DNA of 64,000 nt. It comes from Ascaris suum. Its lineage: Eukaryota; Nematoda; Chromadorea; Rhabditida; Ascarididae. The notes under the pieces were generated by a model, which searched no databases, was not told where the DNA came from, and worked only from the letters and a program-made list of their open reading frames with translations. The DNA lies in NCBI GenBank assembly GCA_013433145.1, contig CM024188.1:4481501-4545500 (forward strand), in the 5' to 3' direction. A program made the translations under genes and the position numbers. This document shows, piece by piece, positions 43,810-57,900 of this stretch (its first letter is position 1; each line of letters starts with the position of its first letter).

Positions 43810-46800
43810 ATTAATATAATATATGTAATATGTAGTAAGTATTGAATTAATATGGCAAAACGCTCCGAGACAAATGAGAACATGTGCGGTACTTAATTGA
43901 AATACTTTTTAGGCAGTGACGTCCATCCAACATTGGCTGTCAATTGAAGCACACAAAAAGCTTGCAGCTGGGTTAGTCGGTAGCACATCTTTAGGAGAGG
44001 GATCGTAGAAAAAAAAAGCATGCAGTTTACATACTAAGACAGCAGTCGTTAACCAGTCTGCTACTTCGAAGGCAGCGGCTCGTGGAACCCGGCAGTGCGT
44101 TCGCAGAGAACACTAGAAAGTTCAAGTCCTCGGCTATTGTACACGGAGCTGCCAGAATCATTTCAGGCACCCATACGGCAGTGGATTCGTATGGATGACT
44201 GTGCGTTTTACCTAGCGTAGGCCATAGGTGGCTGCCCACATCTGAAAGAATTTAGCAATCTGAAGTGGTTGCATGTGCAAGGGCAAGTCCTCACCCTTCC
44301 TTCCCCCCCCCCCCCTCCCCCCTTCCCTTTTTGGTTTAATGATCGACTCTGCGAGGCCGTTTCTCCTAGCATGAGCATGCCGTGATTTAGCGCGGGGAAA
44401 ATGCCGTTGTTGATGAAGTTTTCCTGCAGTTAGTCAGATGCATATTTTGATATAAACCACTACGCATGCGAATTCAACCTTCCTTGATCGAATACCTGGA
44501 ATAATTCTGGCAGCCTCAAACATCGGAATAGGCCAAGATGAAATTTAATGTGGTCCTAAATTCTCTAATCGTACGCGATATGGTACATCCTGGGGCAGTG
44601 GCACTGATGAGAATGCAACCAGTGACCATTTCGTAAAAACTGAATTATGAGGTCACTACTTTCAGAGTGACCTCAAGTCAAGATATCACCGCAGATGCAT
44701 AGGCGAACAGCGTGCATGGCGCTGTGTCAACAACCGCACGAACAAGAAACATTTTCATAATTCTGTTGTTCCCCACTTAGGACGATGTATCCTCAGAATT
44801 CGATTAACTACCAGTACATACCAACAGCAGCTAAGCTCTCAATCACTTCCTTAGTTTCGGCGGCCTGGTTCTTAGCCCACCCGATTAGAAACCTCCACCA
44901 TCCCATCCGGAAAATAAAAAAAAAAACGGCAGCGAAAAATGATCAACGAGTTTTCCGCATTTGCGATAACTATCGTACCGACTGCAAAGGATAAAATGCA
45001 GGCAAATCGGTAAAAAATGGAATTTCTACCGTTTTACCACCTGTGAAGGTGTAGTTCATTTGCGAGCGTCCCAATTAATCAATTTTTGAAGCAGATGTTA
45101 TTTTTTTGCTATTTTACTATTTTAAAATGAAGCAGATGAGTATATTGCCTAATTCCCGAGTTGAGCTCTTCTTTTTAGAAAACAAGTTACCTTGTTTTAA
45201 ACGATGACTGCACTGAATATAGCGATCACTTTATCGAAAGGAATTTTCAGCGGCAATAATATAGTACTGGAGAGAGGCAACTCCGGGCGTGCAACCAGCC
45301 GAAGATAAATTCAATTCTGTTATAACAGCAAGCAAGGAGTACCAACTAGAAAATACAGCGTCCAACAATAATCAAATGCTACATAAAGTGTACAAATTTA
45401 ACAGTTTACAAGGTTTACGCTACAGCGAACTAGAGAACGACTTACATTATATATTACGCATTATCCTGCGTTGCAGTCCGCCAACAGTGGAAAGCAAAAC
45501 GAATATTTCGTAAATCAAAAACAATGTATCAGAACAAAAACCTTTATCAATGGGTTGCAAAAATGAGTGGGGAGATGGGGAAAGAAATAAGGTTTGCAGC
45601 TATAAAACACTGAACACTTTCATCAAAAACACAGCGATATAATACCCTAAAATAAGTGAGACACAATGAAAATTGCATGGAAGCAATCGAGAACGTGGAA
45701 TCTATTCATTCTGCATAACGAGCGCGTGCTCAAACATCAAACGTAGAATCTTTATCTCAATTCGTTGTCAGTAATCTATATTATCCGAATAAACGAATGG
45801 GTGATAAGTGGCTTAACGCTTTTGCAACTTCTCACCTTCATAATTTATACGTCACGTTCGCACATCTCAAACACCTCAAATCACGTAAACTTCTATTGAA
45901 CAGATGGTCGCTAATTATTTGCAATGATCACACCAACCTATGGAGTGAGCAAGCGAAACGTAGCAATCGAATTTCAAGATTTGGCTTGATTCTTGAAACA
46001 AAACTTGGCCTTACTTTCCAGTTTCACTGCGAAAATTTATCAAAAACAAGCTCCCATAGCATGCGACTCTAAAAATAATTCTTGGATCAGACGAAATCCT
46101 TACTCATCAAGCAATAGCGAGCAATAACTAATGAGCCTAGCCAGGTTCCTATCTCATTTCAGCGTCCATTACATCGTTTGCACAAGGAACAAAAGATAGA
46201 TAACGACCAGTAACAATTATCATAAAACATGCCATTAATAATAACACTCAGTCAAAAAAAAAAGCAAACAGCAATGAAGTAAAACCGAGCAATGGAACAT
46301 CGAAAAAATTGATGGGTCGAGACAGACGAAGCACATCATGTAACAAACGACATCCTCTAAATAAATTCATGGAGAGCAAATCAACGATAATCGCATTCGA
46401 TGAATTCAGCCACGATGCAGGAATGCCACGAACTTTATCAAATAGGCGAGGGGAGAGGGTGAGATGGGAAAACTCTTCCGAATGCAAAAAATGATGAAGA
46501 TGAATGCGCGACAAGTAGATGTGTGAAAAGCAAAATATTAATTCCCGTCGAACGGTAGCGATGGTATTACACTCACTGTATATGGTGGCATCATCAATAT
46601 ATACTGATGAATTACTGCAAAAAGAGTTATTATACCCCAAAATCAACTTTGAATCAAACATCAATGAGAAATAAAGGCAATATATATCGAACGGAATCTG
46701 ACAATCAACGTGCAAGAAAAGCTGAAAAATAAACAAACCTGCAAATTTTTTCGCATGAAACCAATCGAAGAATGGCTCTTAAGAACCGGCAAAAAATGCC

Positions 46801-48410
46801 GTATTAGATGTAATTCATAGAAAGCTAAAGCTTCCATCAACAATCCAGAAAGTGATAAGTCGAAGCCAGTTTGTCGTGGACTTATGACTAACGAAATCCA
46901 CGGCCTGTAGACAAATTCGGAATGTTCTTATTAGCCAAGAGAAATGTGGAAAAAAAACGGCCAACAGCGTACATGACTGTGATCATAGCTGAGAAGACGT
47001 AACATTCAGAATTCAATAAAAGTTATGCCGCACCCAGAAAAGCCATCGGATAAAGCGTACGACAAACACACCTTTCACTGAGTTGACGTGAAACTTCGCG
47101 AAGCCTTCAACAAATCAAACTTCAGGTTTTAATCGATAACCGATAGGTAACTCCCACTGTTTCACTCACTTCCACCGTTTACGGAAACTTCGGAGCTGAT
47201 GAAGGGCTTTCTCGATCTCATTCTACGATTGAAAAAGCTATCGACCCCCACCTTCAAAACAATTCACTGATTTAGCCCACAAGAACCCTTTAACAATTTT
47301 TCAGCTTAATTTCGCCACCAACGAAAATTGCTCAAGAGAGGAATAGATGCAGACAAGCAATGTCCAAGAACAAAGGTGACACATAAGAACCTCTCGCCTG
47401 AATTGCCTGCCACTCTTCCAGCGAGTTTCGTAAATTGCTACTCTACACTGCTCTATCGAAGAGCTGAATTTTTGAGATGTCATCGTTAAATTCAGCAACG
47501 ACGAACAAATGGTTCTTCAGTAATAGCACCACTTTCCAACTCCTTGCGGACTTGAACGTCCAGACGGTTACAACCGACTACAGGGTCCATCTTCACTATG
47601 GATAGTGGTCGGGTAGAAACCATTCTTCTTATCGCCAACCAGCTAAGTCGAAGTCATGTAAACCATCTCTGTAATGTTCCCTAGATCACACCACAGAAGT
47701 CACATACATCTCAGATATCGTTATAAGCCTAAGTAAGGATACTTGCGCATGACTTTTTTCTGTCGATTTGGCGCTTTACCCTTTTTGGTGAAAATTTTCC
47801 CCTATGAAGAAATATCAGAAGTCTCAGAGATGTTCGACAAATGGAGACAGAATGCCATCGCGTATGTGATTTCTCCGCCTCAGGCGATTCACGGGAAAGG
47901 AACCTGACTTGAAGAAATCGCACCAACTTTTAGCGCAACAACAATTTCAGTGTTTGACTGTGGAATTAAGAACGAAATTGGTGAAAGTTGAGTGAATTCT
48001 GAACAACTTTGTAGTAACAAATGAATTCACACAAAACTTCACGTTTATGAAATGGCCTTCATATAAAAAACAAACCCTATATTTCACTGGTGATTTGCAA
48101 CTAAGTTAGTAAACATTTCTGCGAAACCTTAGCAAATATGCAAATCTGGTTGAAGTGAGAGCTAAGACAGTTAGTCGATCATGTGGATCCCTTTCGAGCA
48201 CGCCAATCAATGACCAGCTGATATATGCGTGCATATATACAACTAATAAGAGGTGGATATTATAAGTTTTACAGCCATTACTTTTAAAGTCAAATAACAA
48301 GAATAGTTGGTGAAATAAAATTATGGCAATTACACGAAAAAACCATTCCAGCTGCGCCGTCCACACGAAGAAAATTGACCTGAAGAGTAGGAGAGGATAG
48401 ATTGCAAATT
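43810..48410. other. Region without a nameable gene
   Basis: About 4.6 kb. A 162-codon minus-strand frame (46248-46736) is rich in Leu, Phe and Ser and looks like AT-skewed noise. 44027-44240 is open on both strands and less AT-rich. A poly(C) run sits near 44305. Part of this may be 3'-flanking sequence of the AT-hook gene that ends at 48411. Confidence 0.4.
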
Positions 48411-48925
48411 TCAAGATGCAGTTGCTTTACGTGGGCGTCCACGACGTTTCTTCGTTGGCGGAACTGAAAGGAAACCTTCTGAAAATCTGCAACAAAGAAA
48501 TTCCCAAAAAGTTCAACTATGTGCGTTGCTTTCAACAGTTTACGCAGAACTGCCACTATTATTTGACTGCTACGTGAAGCAATTGCAAATTTTGAAAAGC
48601 ATTCCTAATACAGAAACACAAAGCAAAAATATCCAGCTAGAGTGAATTCGTGAACAAATTGAAGAACGTGGAAAATATCTCATTTCAAGTATTCTGAATG
48701 ACCAACCAGTGGCATGTGTTGCTTCGAACTCTTTACTTGCATCATCGCTCGATGGTGGGTGAGTGCGCTTCGTCTTTGGTACACGCCTCTTCTTCTCAGT
48801 GATGTTTGCCTTGTCAGTGCTCTTTGCTTTCGAAGAAGTCTTTTTCGCTGCTCGGGGTTTCGTTGTCATTAGCTCACCTTCGTCAGAGTCTGAGGAGTTG
48901 GCCACATTCTTAAACATTTCGCTCG
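48411..48925 (-). CDS. Terminal exons with Lys-rich tail and AT-hook
   Basis: Exon 48925-48707 joins exon 48463-48411 by donor ACTG|GTTGGT and acceptor TTTCAG, restoring a Val codon. From the ATG at 48917 it would be an 87-aa protein in its own right: acidic SSDSDEGE, Lys/Ser-rich KPRAAKKTSSKAK, then KKRRGRPRK before the stop. The ATG lies 8 nt after an AG, so an independent trans-spliced HMGA-like gene is possible, but the upstream ASE codons match the repeat module of the exons at 50.1 and 51.3 kb, which favours one gene. Confidence 0.7.
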
Positions 48926-51900
48926 CTTTTAGTTAGAAATTTTAGTTTTCGAGAGTTCAGTTCCCATACGCAAGTGGTGGATTCCGATAGTTACCGCTTC
49001 AGAATGCATGAAGAAACACTGCGGGCAAAAAAACCACAAGTTGATCCTCAAAAAAGCTATCTTTCGGGAACTCCGAATTCTGAAGTTCCCGGGTTTTAGG
49101 GTTGCACGATGTAGAAGCAAGCTCAACTTCGTCAGAGGAACCCCAAAATCCGGAAATCCACACATTCGTGGGTATTAGCTTCTCAAGATGGCAATGACAA
49201 TCCTACAACAGATAGTACGGTGCTGGTAATAAGTGGCATGGTAGTAGCAATAAATAGTGGCAAAAAAATTTTGTGGACAACTGCTGAATGTTACTACTGA
49301 TATGATAGTTAATAGTAGTAGCAGCAAACAATTCCGAAAAGAGATATCACTGGAGGTTGCAGTGACTATTAGTGGTAGCACTAACAACTGGCATCAACGG
49401 CGCTGATAAAAGTGGTCGCGAAGCACTGATCAAACAACAGCAACAAGCGAGTACTAACACTTGCCATAACTAGTAGTGGTGATCCTGGTGATGGTTCGCA
49501 GTGCGAAACAGAAAGACAAGTAAAAACTGGCAGAACAACTTCACTGCGGTAACAACATGAAAACAGTGGTAGTAAACAACAGGAGTTCCAGAAGCAGTAG
49601 CAACTACTGAAAGCTCGGGTGCGATTGATTTTATTAGGGCGGTCTCAAGACTGGTTAGCTCCGAGAAACGGGCGTTCTCAAAGCCCAAAGAAGCATTTGA
49701 TTTCATTAGCCTTAGAGTCTCCAAACCTAGGGACCTTCGATTTTCGCACCGCGGAATGTATCTTTAACCGACAGCATCAAACACAGCGTAAGACCTATCG
49801 CTATTTCTTTATTTATACGAATCCAAAGGACATCTACTGCTGATTTCTCATATGAGCATAACTGTGGCGGATGTTTCTGAAGACATTTTCCGTTTAGATC
49901 CAAGGACATCAGGTGCAACTTCCTTGCTGATGCTTCAACCTATCCGTCAGTTCTCCCCCTAACAGTGCCAATTGTAAGAGCAGATACAAAATATCACCTC
50001 GGTAGCTCTTGATTCCGCCGCCTCCTTCATGCGTGCCAAAAGTTCGCTCGCACGGCTGACTCCTCTGTTTTGTGGATACTTATTTCGAACGCTCGAAACT
50101 TCATCATCGTCTTCATCAGATATGCTTGGATTCTAAACTTATTCGCTAATACGTCTTCGTAATGAAAATACGCAAGCCCAACTTTCTCGAGCAGCAGAAC
50201 TCTTAGCCAGCTTCTTCGAATAGCGAGCCTTCTTGAGGACATCCTTCATCCAAAAGATGAAATCTCTTCCATACATGCCTAGTACTTTCATGGAGAGAAA
50301 GTAAAAACATCTCCACCCACATAAACTTCTTTTCAAAACTTCGCGATGAAAGACCGCTGTTAAACAGAAGGTCCCCTTTCTTCACTCGCCTCTTTCAAAA
50401 GAATGGAAAAAAAATAGAACGCGTGCGCTTAACTTGAGAAGAATGCAGTGCTTACGACATAAATGCTCTAACAACAATAGCAGCCAGATATATGCCCCTA
50501 TAACATTGTCTCAAAGCTAACAGTATCGTTGTTCACAAATGCGAGCAACTTAGTAGCAATCTGAGGATATTTGCACATGCACCAAATCTGATTGCTAGAG
50601 TTATTTAGTGTCGTGAATAAGAAACACATGCACAGGTAGACAAGCAGTCATATGGAGCCGGACACTGACCCTCCCTTTGTAGTTTTTTTTGAGGGGTAGT
50701 TTGGAATGTGTCCAGCAACTCCTTATCGAAAAAGAAACCATAGCATTTCCTCTGCCTTTCATTTCTCATTTAAATAAAACACTGGCTATGGCTCCACGTA
50801 CATCCACACAAATCTTCAGCAAAATCACCTCTCAATGATTTGCAGCTTGTAAAACAACTTCCAAAACTTCTCTGACTGTTTCTTACACTGCTTACGGACT
50901 GCAGAAAAATATGCAAACAGACGCACTCAGAATATGTCTCATGGATAAATTCAGCGGTGTATTATATCATTTCAGCTGAACTGCTTATTTAAATTTGCTC
51001 ATATCCCAAAATATTATTCCATTACGGTTCCCTTAAACCAACGCATCTTCACCATAAAGACTAAAGACGTCGGTGAACATTATAACTGAAAATACATCAG
51101 CAGTATCTTCGGCAATGACGATCAACTATAAGCAATTATTTGTGGCGCTAACAGTATTGCCACTGCACCTTACCTCGGCAGCTCTCTCCTGCACCGCCTT
51201 TTTCATACGTGCCAGAAGTTCGCTTGCGCGGCTAGCACCCCTCTCGACAGGTCTTGCACGAACGCCTCTTCCATTCACTGCATTAGTGCCGTCTTCATCT
51301 GATGCGCTTGTAGTCTAAACTTAACCTTTAACATATTGATAAATGCATGTTTTTTCAATAATGCATGCCCAAAGCTTTTTGAAACAAGCACAATGAACGT
51401 TTAGGTGGGATACATCAGTGAAAGTTCAGATGAAAGGGAACGAACCTCTTGTTCGACCTGATGGTGCCATCTGTCGATGAACAACGCCTCCTTTAGTTTG
51501 TGACAATAATATTTACCTCCACGTTAACATCTTAATCTGTGTCAAACGAATATGGCCTGTGCTTATGTCCCCTAAGTAGACAAACCGAGGCTCCTCAAGT
51601 TCCACTTGAGACACGTCTTCAACGTGCTGACCGTATCAAAGAACCAGCTGTCCTCTTGCTCCCTCAATGCTCTACGCTCGTTGCTGAGGTTGCATCGGAC
51701 GCTTCAGAGGTCTCGTTGGACGAGGTTAACGATCTCCGAGCTCCAGCACAAACACTATCACTCGCGGTTCCCAGTGAGGGCCTACCCCTGCTGGGTTTCC
51801 AACCTCATTCATATTTCCCAGACCCTCGCTCCCGCCCTCTCCAACAGTGAAAGCAACACATCACTCAGGGTCGCTAATGCACGACTCCATTAATACTCTT

Positions 51901-54900
51901 GCCAGCACGTGACTTTACTTACCCTCTCAGAGCTCCCGAGCTCACTCGTTCCCTGCTCTGCCATACACCTCGACAATAATACCTTCCCACTCCAGATCCT
52001 TGACCCTATCCAAACTATCAGGAGTATCGCCACTGAGTTCCTCGAGGATGCTCTTTACTTTCGGAGCCCTTACCGTCGGAGCCATCACAGCTCGACTTCG
52101 ATCATCACCGAAACCTACCAACATAGTTTAAGCTTCGAAAAGCCATCTTTGTTTCGATTCAAGCATTTCTGCGTCGTTGACCGCCACGTAATGCATACTT
52201 CAGCAAGACTTTCCAGCGTTGGTTGTCGTGCTGTGAGAATATCAGGTTTATCTACTACTCAGAGCGCACGTTTCGTAGTTTCAACATGAAACTTCAGTGC
52301 TAAAAAGCTCTAAAATAGACATCTGGAACATTTTCCAACTGGAAACTCAGATATAATTATCCAATTCTAAGAAAAGAAGGACCTCTGTTGAATATCAGAA
52401 GCAAAAATAAGTGAATTATCGTGAAATATTGTTTCGAAGATGGTCAGCACAACACCAGATAACGTTTTGCGATTACATCGCACTTCGCAATAATAACTCC
52501 GTAGCACGTTTGGAACCACCCCTTCCTTCATCACCCTCGATATGCCGGGTGACAGCTGATTTCTAAAGAAAGGCAAAATTTGCCGAAAAGTGAGCTCAAA
52601 ACCACGAATGGAAGCGGAAAACTGTTAAAGAATGATTTAGCGCTCTCGTCAATGGAAGCGGAGAGGCAACACTTTCCTATCAATTACAGGACGATGCAAT
52701 ACGTTCCTCCACACAAAAACGAAAACGCCGCGCTTTTCAGGTTGTTACGTAATCGCCATTAAGCTTACGCGGACGGTTCTAAAAATGGGCTTAATTCACT
52801 GTAAGGGCACATTATAATCACTTCTCGATCCTCCCTCATGCAGACGTGGAGAAAAGCATAGAGGTTCTGGAAGCTGGGAAAGGCAACGTTTATTTGTGCT
52901 TCCATCCCTTTTAGCTCGAAGTTCCATTCTAAAACTGTTCTTTATAAACGCTGCAGGATACCTGCTTCTTTGGCCACCTCTTAACGAGGAATTCCTCCAT
53001 CGGTGTTGTCGATGTCTTCCGCCTGTATGGCCAAGACTAACATACCATTATCTGCTCTCCCTCAACGCTTATTAGCTTGAATTTCTAGCAGCATATAAAA
53101 CAATTCCACCCTGCTATCGACGATTACTAACAACTGATCAAATCAAAGCGCTAGCATAGCAACGTTAACAGGCCGTTATCTCTCCCGCTGGGATAAAGAC
53201 TGATGCGTACTCAATTACATCAATCCCCTAAAAGAAAGCTGGAACGATAGCTGATCAATAAATGTAAGCGTACCTCATGACTGTCTTCATCTGGCACATC
53301 CCCCTGTTGAGATACGACTGCTGCTTTCATCTTCGCAAGGAGTTCAGTGGCGCGAGCTTTACCCTTTAAAATCACTGGACGTGTTGTTGCCATTCCCCCC
53401 TACAATATTCAATAAGACCTTTACGTCACAATGCATTTTTTAATATCTTATTGCAGCGATTCAGATAAAATGTCCGTGGGACATCTCCTCCCAAACCGCA
53501 TTAGCAAAAGCTTACTAAGATAATCTCGTTGACGACGTTCGCACCGCACAGGTGAGCAACTAAACATAGAGTAAACTGGAAGTCGAAACACTCATGAAAT
53601 TTCCTGCACGGTTATTGTCGATGCGGAGGAATTGCGCTGCTAACGTAACTCCGGATGCAATTTTCACGCTAACTCAGTATGCAAGGTACCCTTTAAAATC
53701 ACTACTACTATCATTTTTTGTTACTGAGCTCCGAAAATTTTTGGCGCATTAAAAACCCTCTACGATTCACTCACTTTTGACAGCTTCGCATACAGCACTG
53801 TACCAACTAGCTGAATATGACACAAAAATGAACGAGAAAAAACTCAGCACGCTACCTTACTCATATTTTCTATTCATCCACTTGTACTTTTCAATTGCTA
53901 ACTGCTCGTTACTGTTAGCAGTTTAGAAGTTGCCACTTCATCACTTGTCAACTTTGTTTCCCATTCTCCTTTTAAATGAGTTATTTGTATCCAACTCATT
54001 CACTGCGAATCACTAAAGTGTCCACCACCTGAACGAAATGCAGTCTCGATATACGAATTCAGCACCTGGTGCCGGCGCCCGAAAAATTTTCGTTTGGGGA
54101 CCCAAGAAAATAGCTCAAGCTCTTCAGCTGGAATACGCTTGTCACGAACACTAGCTAGTTGTTAAATTTTAGCTCGTCGGGGAAGGAAGGAGATGCGAGG
54201 AAATTTCACTGGTGCCAGCCAAAAGCTGAGACTTTCATACATATACATTGAGAACTTTATCATTTCTCGTTTAATAGTATGGAAAAAAATTTTTAATTAC
54301 TCTTTCTAAGTTTCAAAAATCGGTCTAATGAAGTGTAGATCCTCTTCAGTTCCACTGTTTTGAAGACATTAAAGGCTCATCAGCCTTTATACGTTACCCA
54401 GATAATCTTATAACAAAGCTTTGCAAACTTTTTCAGATAACACATCGACAATTTTTCAGCAACATGGAAGCGCGCGAATTTTTTAACCACTCTGCGGCTG
54501 TTTGCCAGTGACCTATTCTGTCGTTTTCAAGGTGATGATGACAATTCAACAACAGCGAATTCTCCGGGCGGAGACCACCAAAGCCTCTTATATTCACTTT
54601 TCAAGCGCTTATTACGTTGTCATCCCGTCCTGATCAACGTCGTATTTCTTTCTTACCAAAGCACCGATGGTGCACAACAATGGAACATCCTAATTCACAA
54701 CGATCAGTGTCACATGCGTAACAACTTATCGCCACTGCTCCATTATTCAGAAGCAATTCTTTTGGTAAGCGTTATTAAAACTTCATTTGCGCACATCCCC
54801 TACGTACTAGTTGTACATTGGGGAGTTCCAGGACATCATCCACAGTTCAGCAGCAAAAACTTGAAACTTTTCGACGTATGAAAAAATGGAGATTTGTTTT

Positions 54901-57900
54901 CCACCATATCCTCAACCAGAACAGTGCCATTACTTGCAGATCGTTGAAATGAGAATAATCCCCAGCAATACTACGGTTTTAAAAAAAAGTGATCGTTACG
55001 GTTTAAAAAAAAGTGTAATTTCGTTACGATTATTTAAAAAGTGATCTCTGGCAGCCTGTTAAGTGGTTAGCTGCAAACATCGACCAAAACATCGGTCCGA
55101 AAAATTTTAGAAACTAGAAAGCAGGGGATCGGATACGTGGATTGCAAGTCACATAAAGAGAGACAAACGGTGAAAAACTAATCTAGCGTTGAATGGACAT
55201 ATAAGACCCTAAAGCAACGTGGATATCGTATTTCTCTTTCTGCAGATCAGGCCGCAACATAACATGAAAATCCAACGAAAGCACCGATCTCAAACCTGCA
55301 TCCTGGGAGCAATTGTAGGGGACTGATGCTTCTGTCGCGCCGATGAGGGCAAAGGTGTAGACGTTCGGAAGCCTGGGGATGATGGCATTGAGTAAGCGGA
55401 TAATCTTGTATCTTTAGATAAAGCGAATGCCCTCTCGCAACGCAAACCAACACCCAGTGAACGGACTGCAGCCGCTGTCGAGGATGGCGAGGCCGACAAG
55501 CGTGCATCAAGCGTGGTTTTCTCCTCGGTGAGCGTAGATCGCTTCTTCAGGCGCATTTGCTCTCTCTCAATAAAGGCCCTCATCGCCTGAAGAGCAGGCA
55601 GTTAGTTACTTGATAACTGTCATACTTCTAACAAGTGATGGGACCCAATGAACTAATACGAATTATACACAAATAATGCTCGGCTCTGTGGCGAAAATTT
55701 AGGTAGTTCAGCAGATGAGGTTTCGGCTGATATGCTACTCAACTACACGATCACCAACGCTAAAATTGTTGCACTAATTTGTGATCCTATGACTTGCTCT
55801 TTCAAAAGAGAGATGGCAAAAACAAAATGCAGCAAGAATACCGCAGCAGCGCCCGGTTGTGAAACGATGTATTTAACGAGACGATCGCTGTATCCGTCAC
55901 TTTCATCAGATTCGGAACAACTAGATGAGCTGCTGTCGAGCTCAGAGTAGTCCGAAAATGAACTGTCGTCGCTCAAACTTGACGAAGAAGATGAGCTGTC
56001 AAATCCGTATTGCTGCAAAACCTGCAAGCAAATTTGAATGAACACGGTAACAAAAAGACTGTGCTCTGGCCAACACTGCCTAACGAGTGTCACCTAAGAG
56101 AAACGAGTAACTGAAAGAGAGAAGTGAATGGCTCACCCAAGATATGTGTAGGTGAGAGATCAAATGTCGCTTAAAAAATAGCCACATCTGTTGAACATAA
56201 GTAAGGATAAACGACTTCAATAAAAAGCAAAGCGTGACGGCAGGCAAACTTGAGAAATCGGTGAAAAGAAGTGAAGTTCTTTAAAAATAAAGTGACAATT
56301 AACTGCAAAAATTCCATCTATCACTGTCGTTCTAATCAAAAGTCACAAATACGAATAAGCGAATTGCACCTATGATGATAAATTAACTCCAGGAGAAAAC
56401 AGAGAGGAGAGAGAGGAGGAGGAGGGATACCGGATCAAAAAGCCGTTCAAAATTTTCCAAAGGATAAAACAAGGAACTTCTCTTAGAAAATAAAGCACTT
56501 CTCTTAACTATTCACGACAGGGATTTCTAAAACAACGGAAGTTGAAGGAGCAAAGGAATGTTAGGAATTGTAAGCAAGGAGGAAAAAAGAATGCTGCTAT
56601 TGTGGATCTGTACTCTCGCGCATAAACAGTTGAACCAAGTGATTTACTGCAAAATCCGAACCGCTGACACAGCCTCGATTCATGCCTGCCGCTCTTTGAA
56701 GTTTTTCCTTGAATGAATTTTCATACTGCTACACAAACCTTTCCTATGATCGGCAGTCTCACGACACGATTTCACTAATCAGTTTCGCTAACCCTCTCAT
56801 AAAATGCGATCAGGAGAACTCTTCAATGTCACCTCAGTTGGCTGATTGCTTCTGAAAAATAAAGTCGAGATTTTGAAAACCAAAAATAACTCCTTAGTCA
56901 AGCCATCCAACGAGTATGGCGTTAAGGCAATGCACTTCTAAGCTTCCAATGCTCATAGAAGCGAGTTTATATAATTCAGAATTGATACCAGAGGCACAAT
57001 CGCGAAATCTGCTTGTAGATCAACATGCAACTTCCTCATTTTTTATTGAATGTGCATACCACAAGACAGCGCAACATAAACTTGAAACTAACATTACTAA
57101 ACACTGCCATGTATTTTCAAGTTGTCCAGCTCCTCGACAGTGCTTAGATTAGCCTACTGAGTAGAAACCAAGGTTCATTAATATCCATATTCTCACTCAT
57201 GTCGAAAAAAAAGCAAGAAGTCATTACAGTGTACGACGCAAGAAAGTCATAAACAGAAAAAGAACCATGAAAAGCTAAGTAGCTGTCGAAGAGTGGAATT
57301 GTAGCCAAAGGAAGAGGAATTAGGCTCAAAACTTCAGGGTGTTCCAAAAGATTATATACATATTACATTTATATTTGTATATATCGGCAGAAGCACCTCA
57401 GGCATATAGTCTTAACTGAGATGGGTTAGGGCACTCCGCTGACCCAGGTAGGCGTGCTGAAACTCGTGGAATTACCTAGTCTAATCGGCGATCCTCACTG
57501 CGAGCATGAATGCCTAAGCTGTCACTGTTCCATTTGCGGGCGCCCATATATGTGCACCTAGTGGATGACTGTTATCGTACTGTCGCGTGGCGGATCGGTG
57601 GCGTAGTCGTGTCTATGAGCCAAGGTGCTCATGTGTCCGTCCTATGCCCTCGACTACTGGTGATTCAGCTCGAACTTGCCTTTCACTGCCTCCTCAACCA
57701 CATCCTCCCTATCACATCTCAACCGCAACTGGTTGGTGCGCAAAGTCCAGATGTGCGACCCAACCGATGCTTCATATAGCACTTGGGCGTCTTCTACGAA
57801 TTTGCTTGTGACGACATGGGTGAGTCTTCCGGCGTAATTCGTGTGCGTGGGAGAAATCGTCTGTTCTGAAAGTGTGACCTTGGGCACCTGGTTCTTAATG

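Noticed and set aside
46248..46736. 162-codon minus-strand ORF, the longest in that part of the window apart from microsatellites
   Set aside because: Rich in Leu, Phe and Ser with no motif; typical of AT-skewed noncoding DNA read on the T-rich strand.
51539..52289. Plus-strand ORFs of 103 and 126 codons
   Set aside because: They are antisense shadows of the minus-strand exons 51676-51787 and 51946-52114, whose phases join perfectly.
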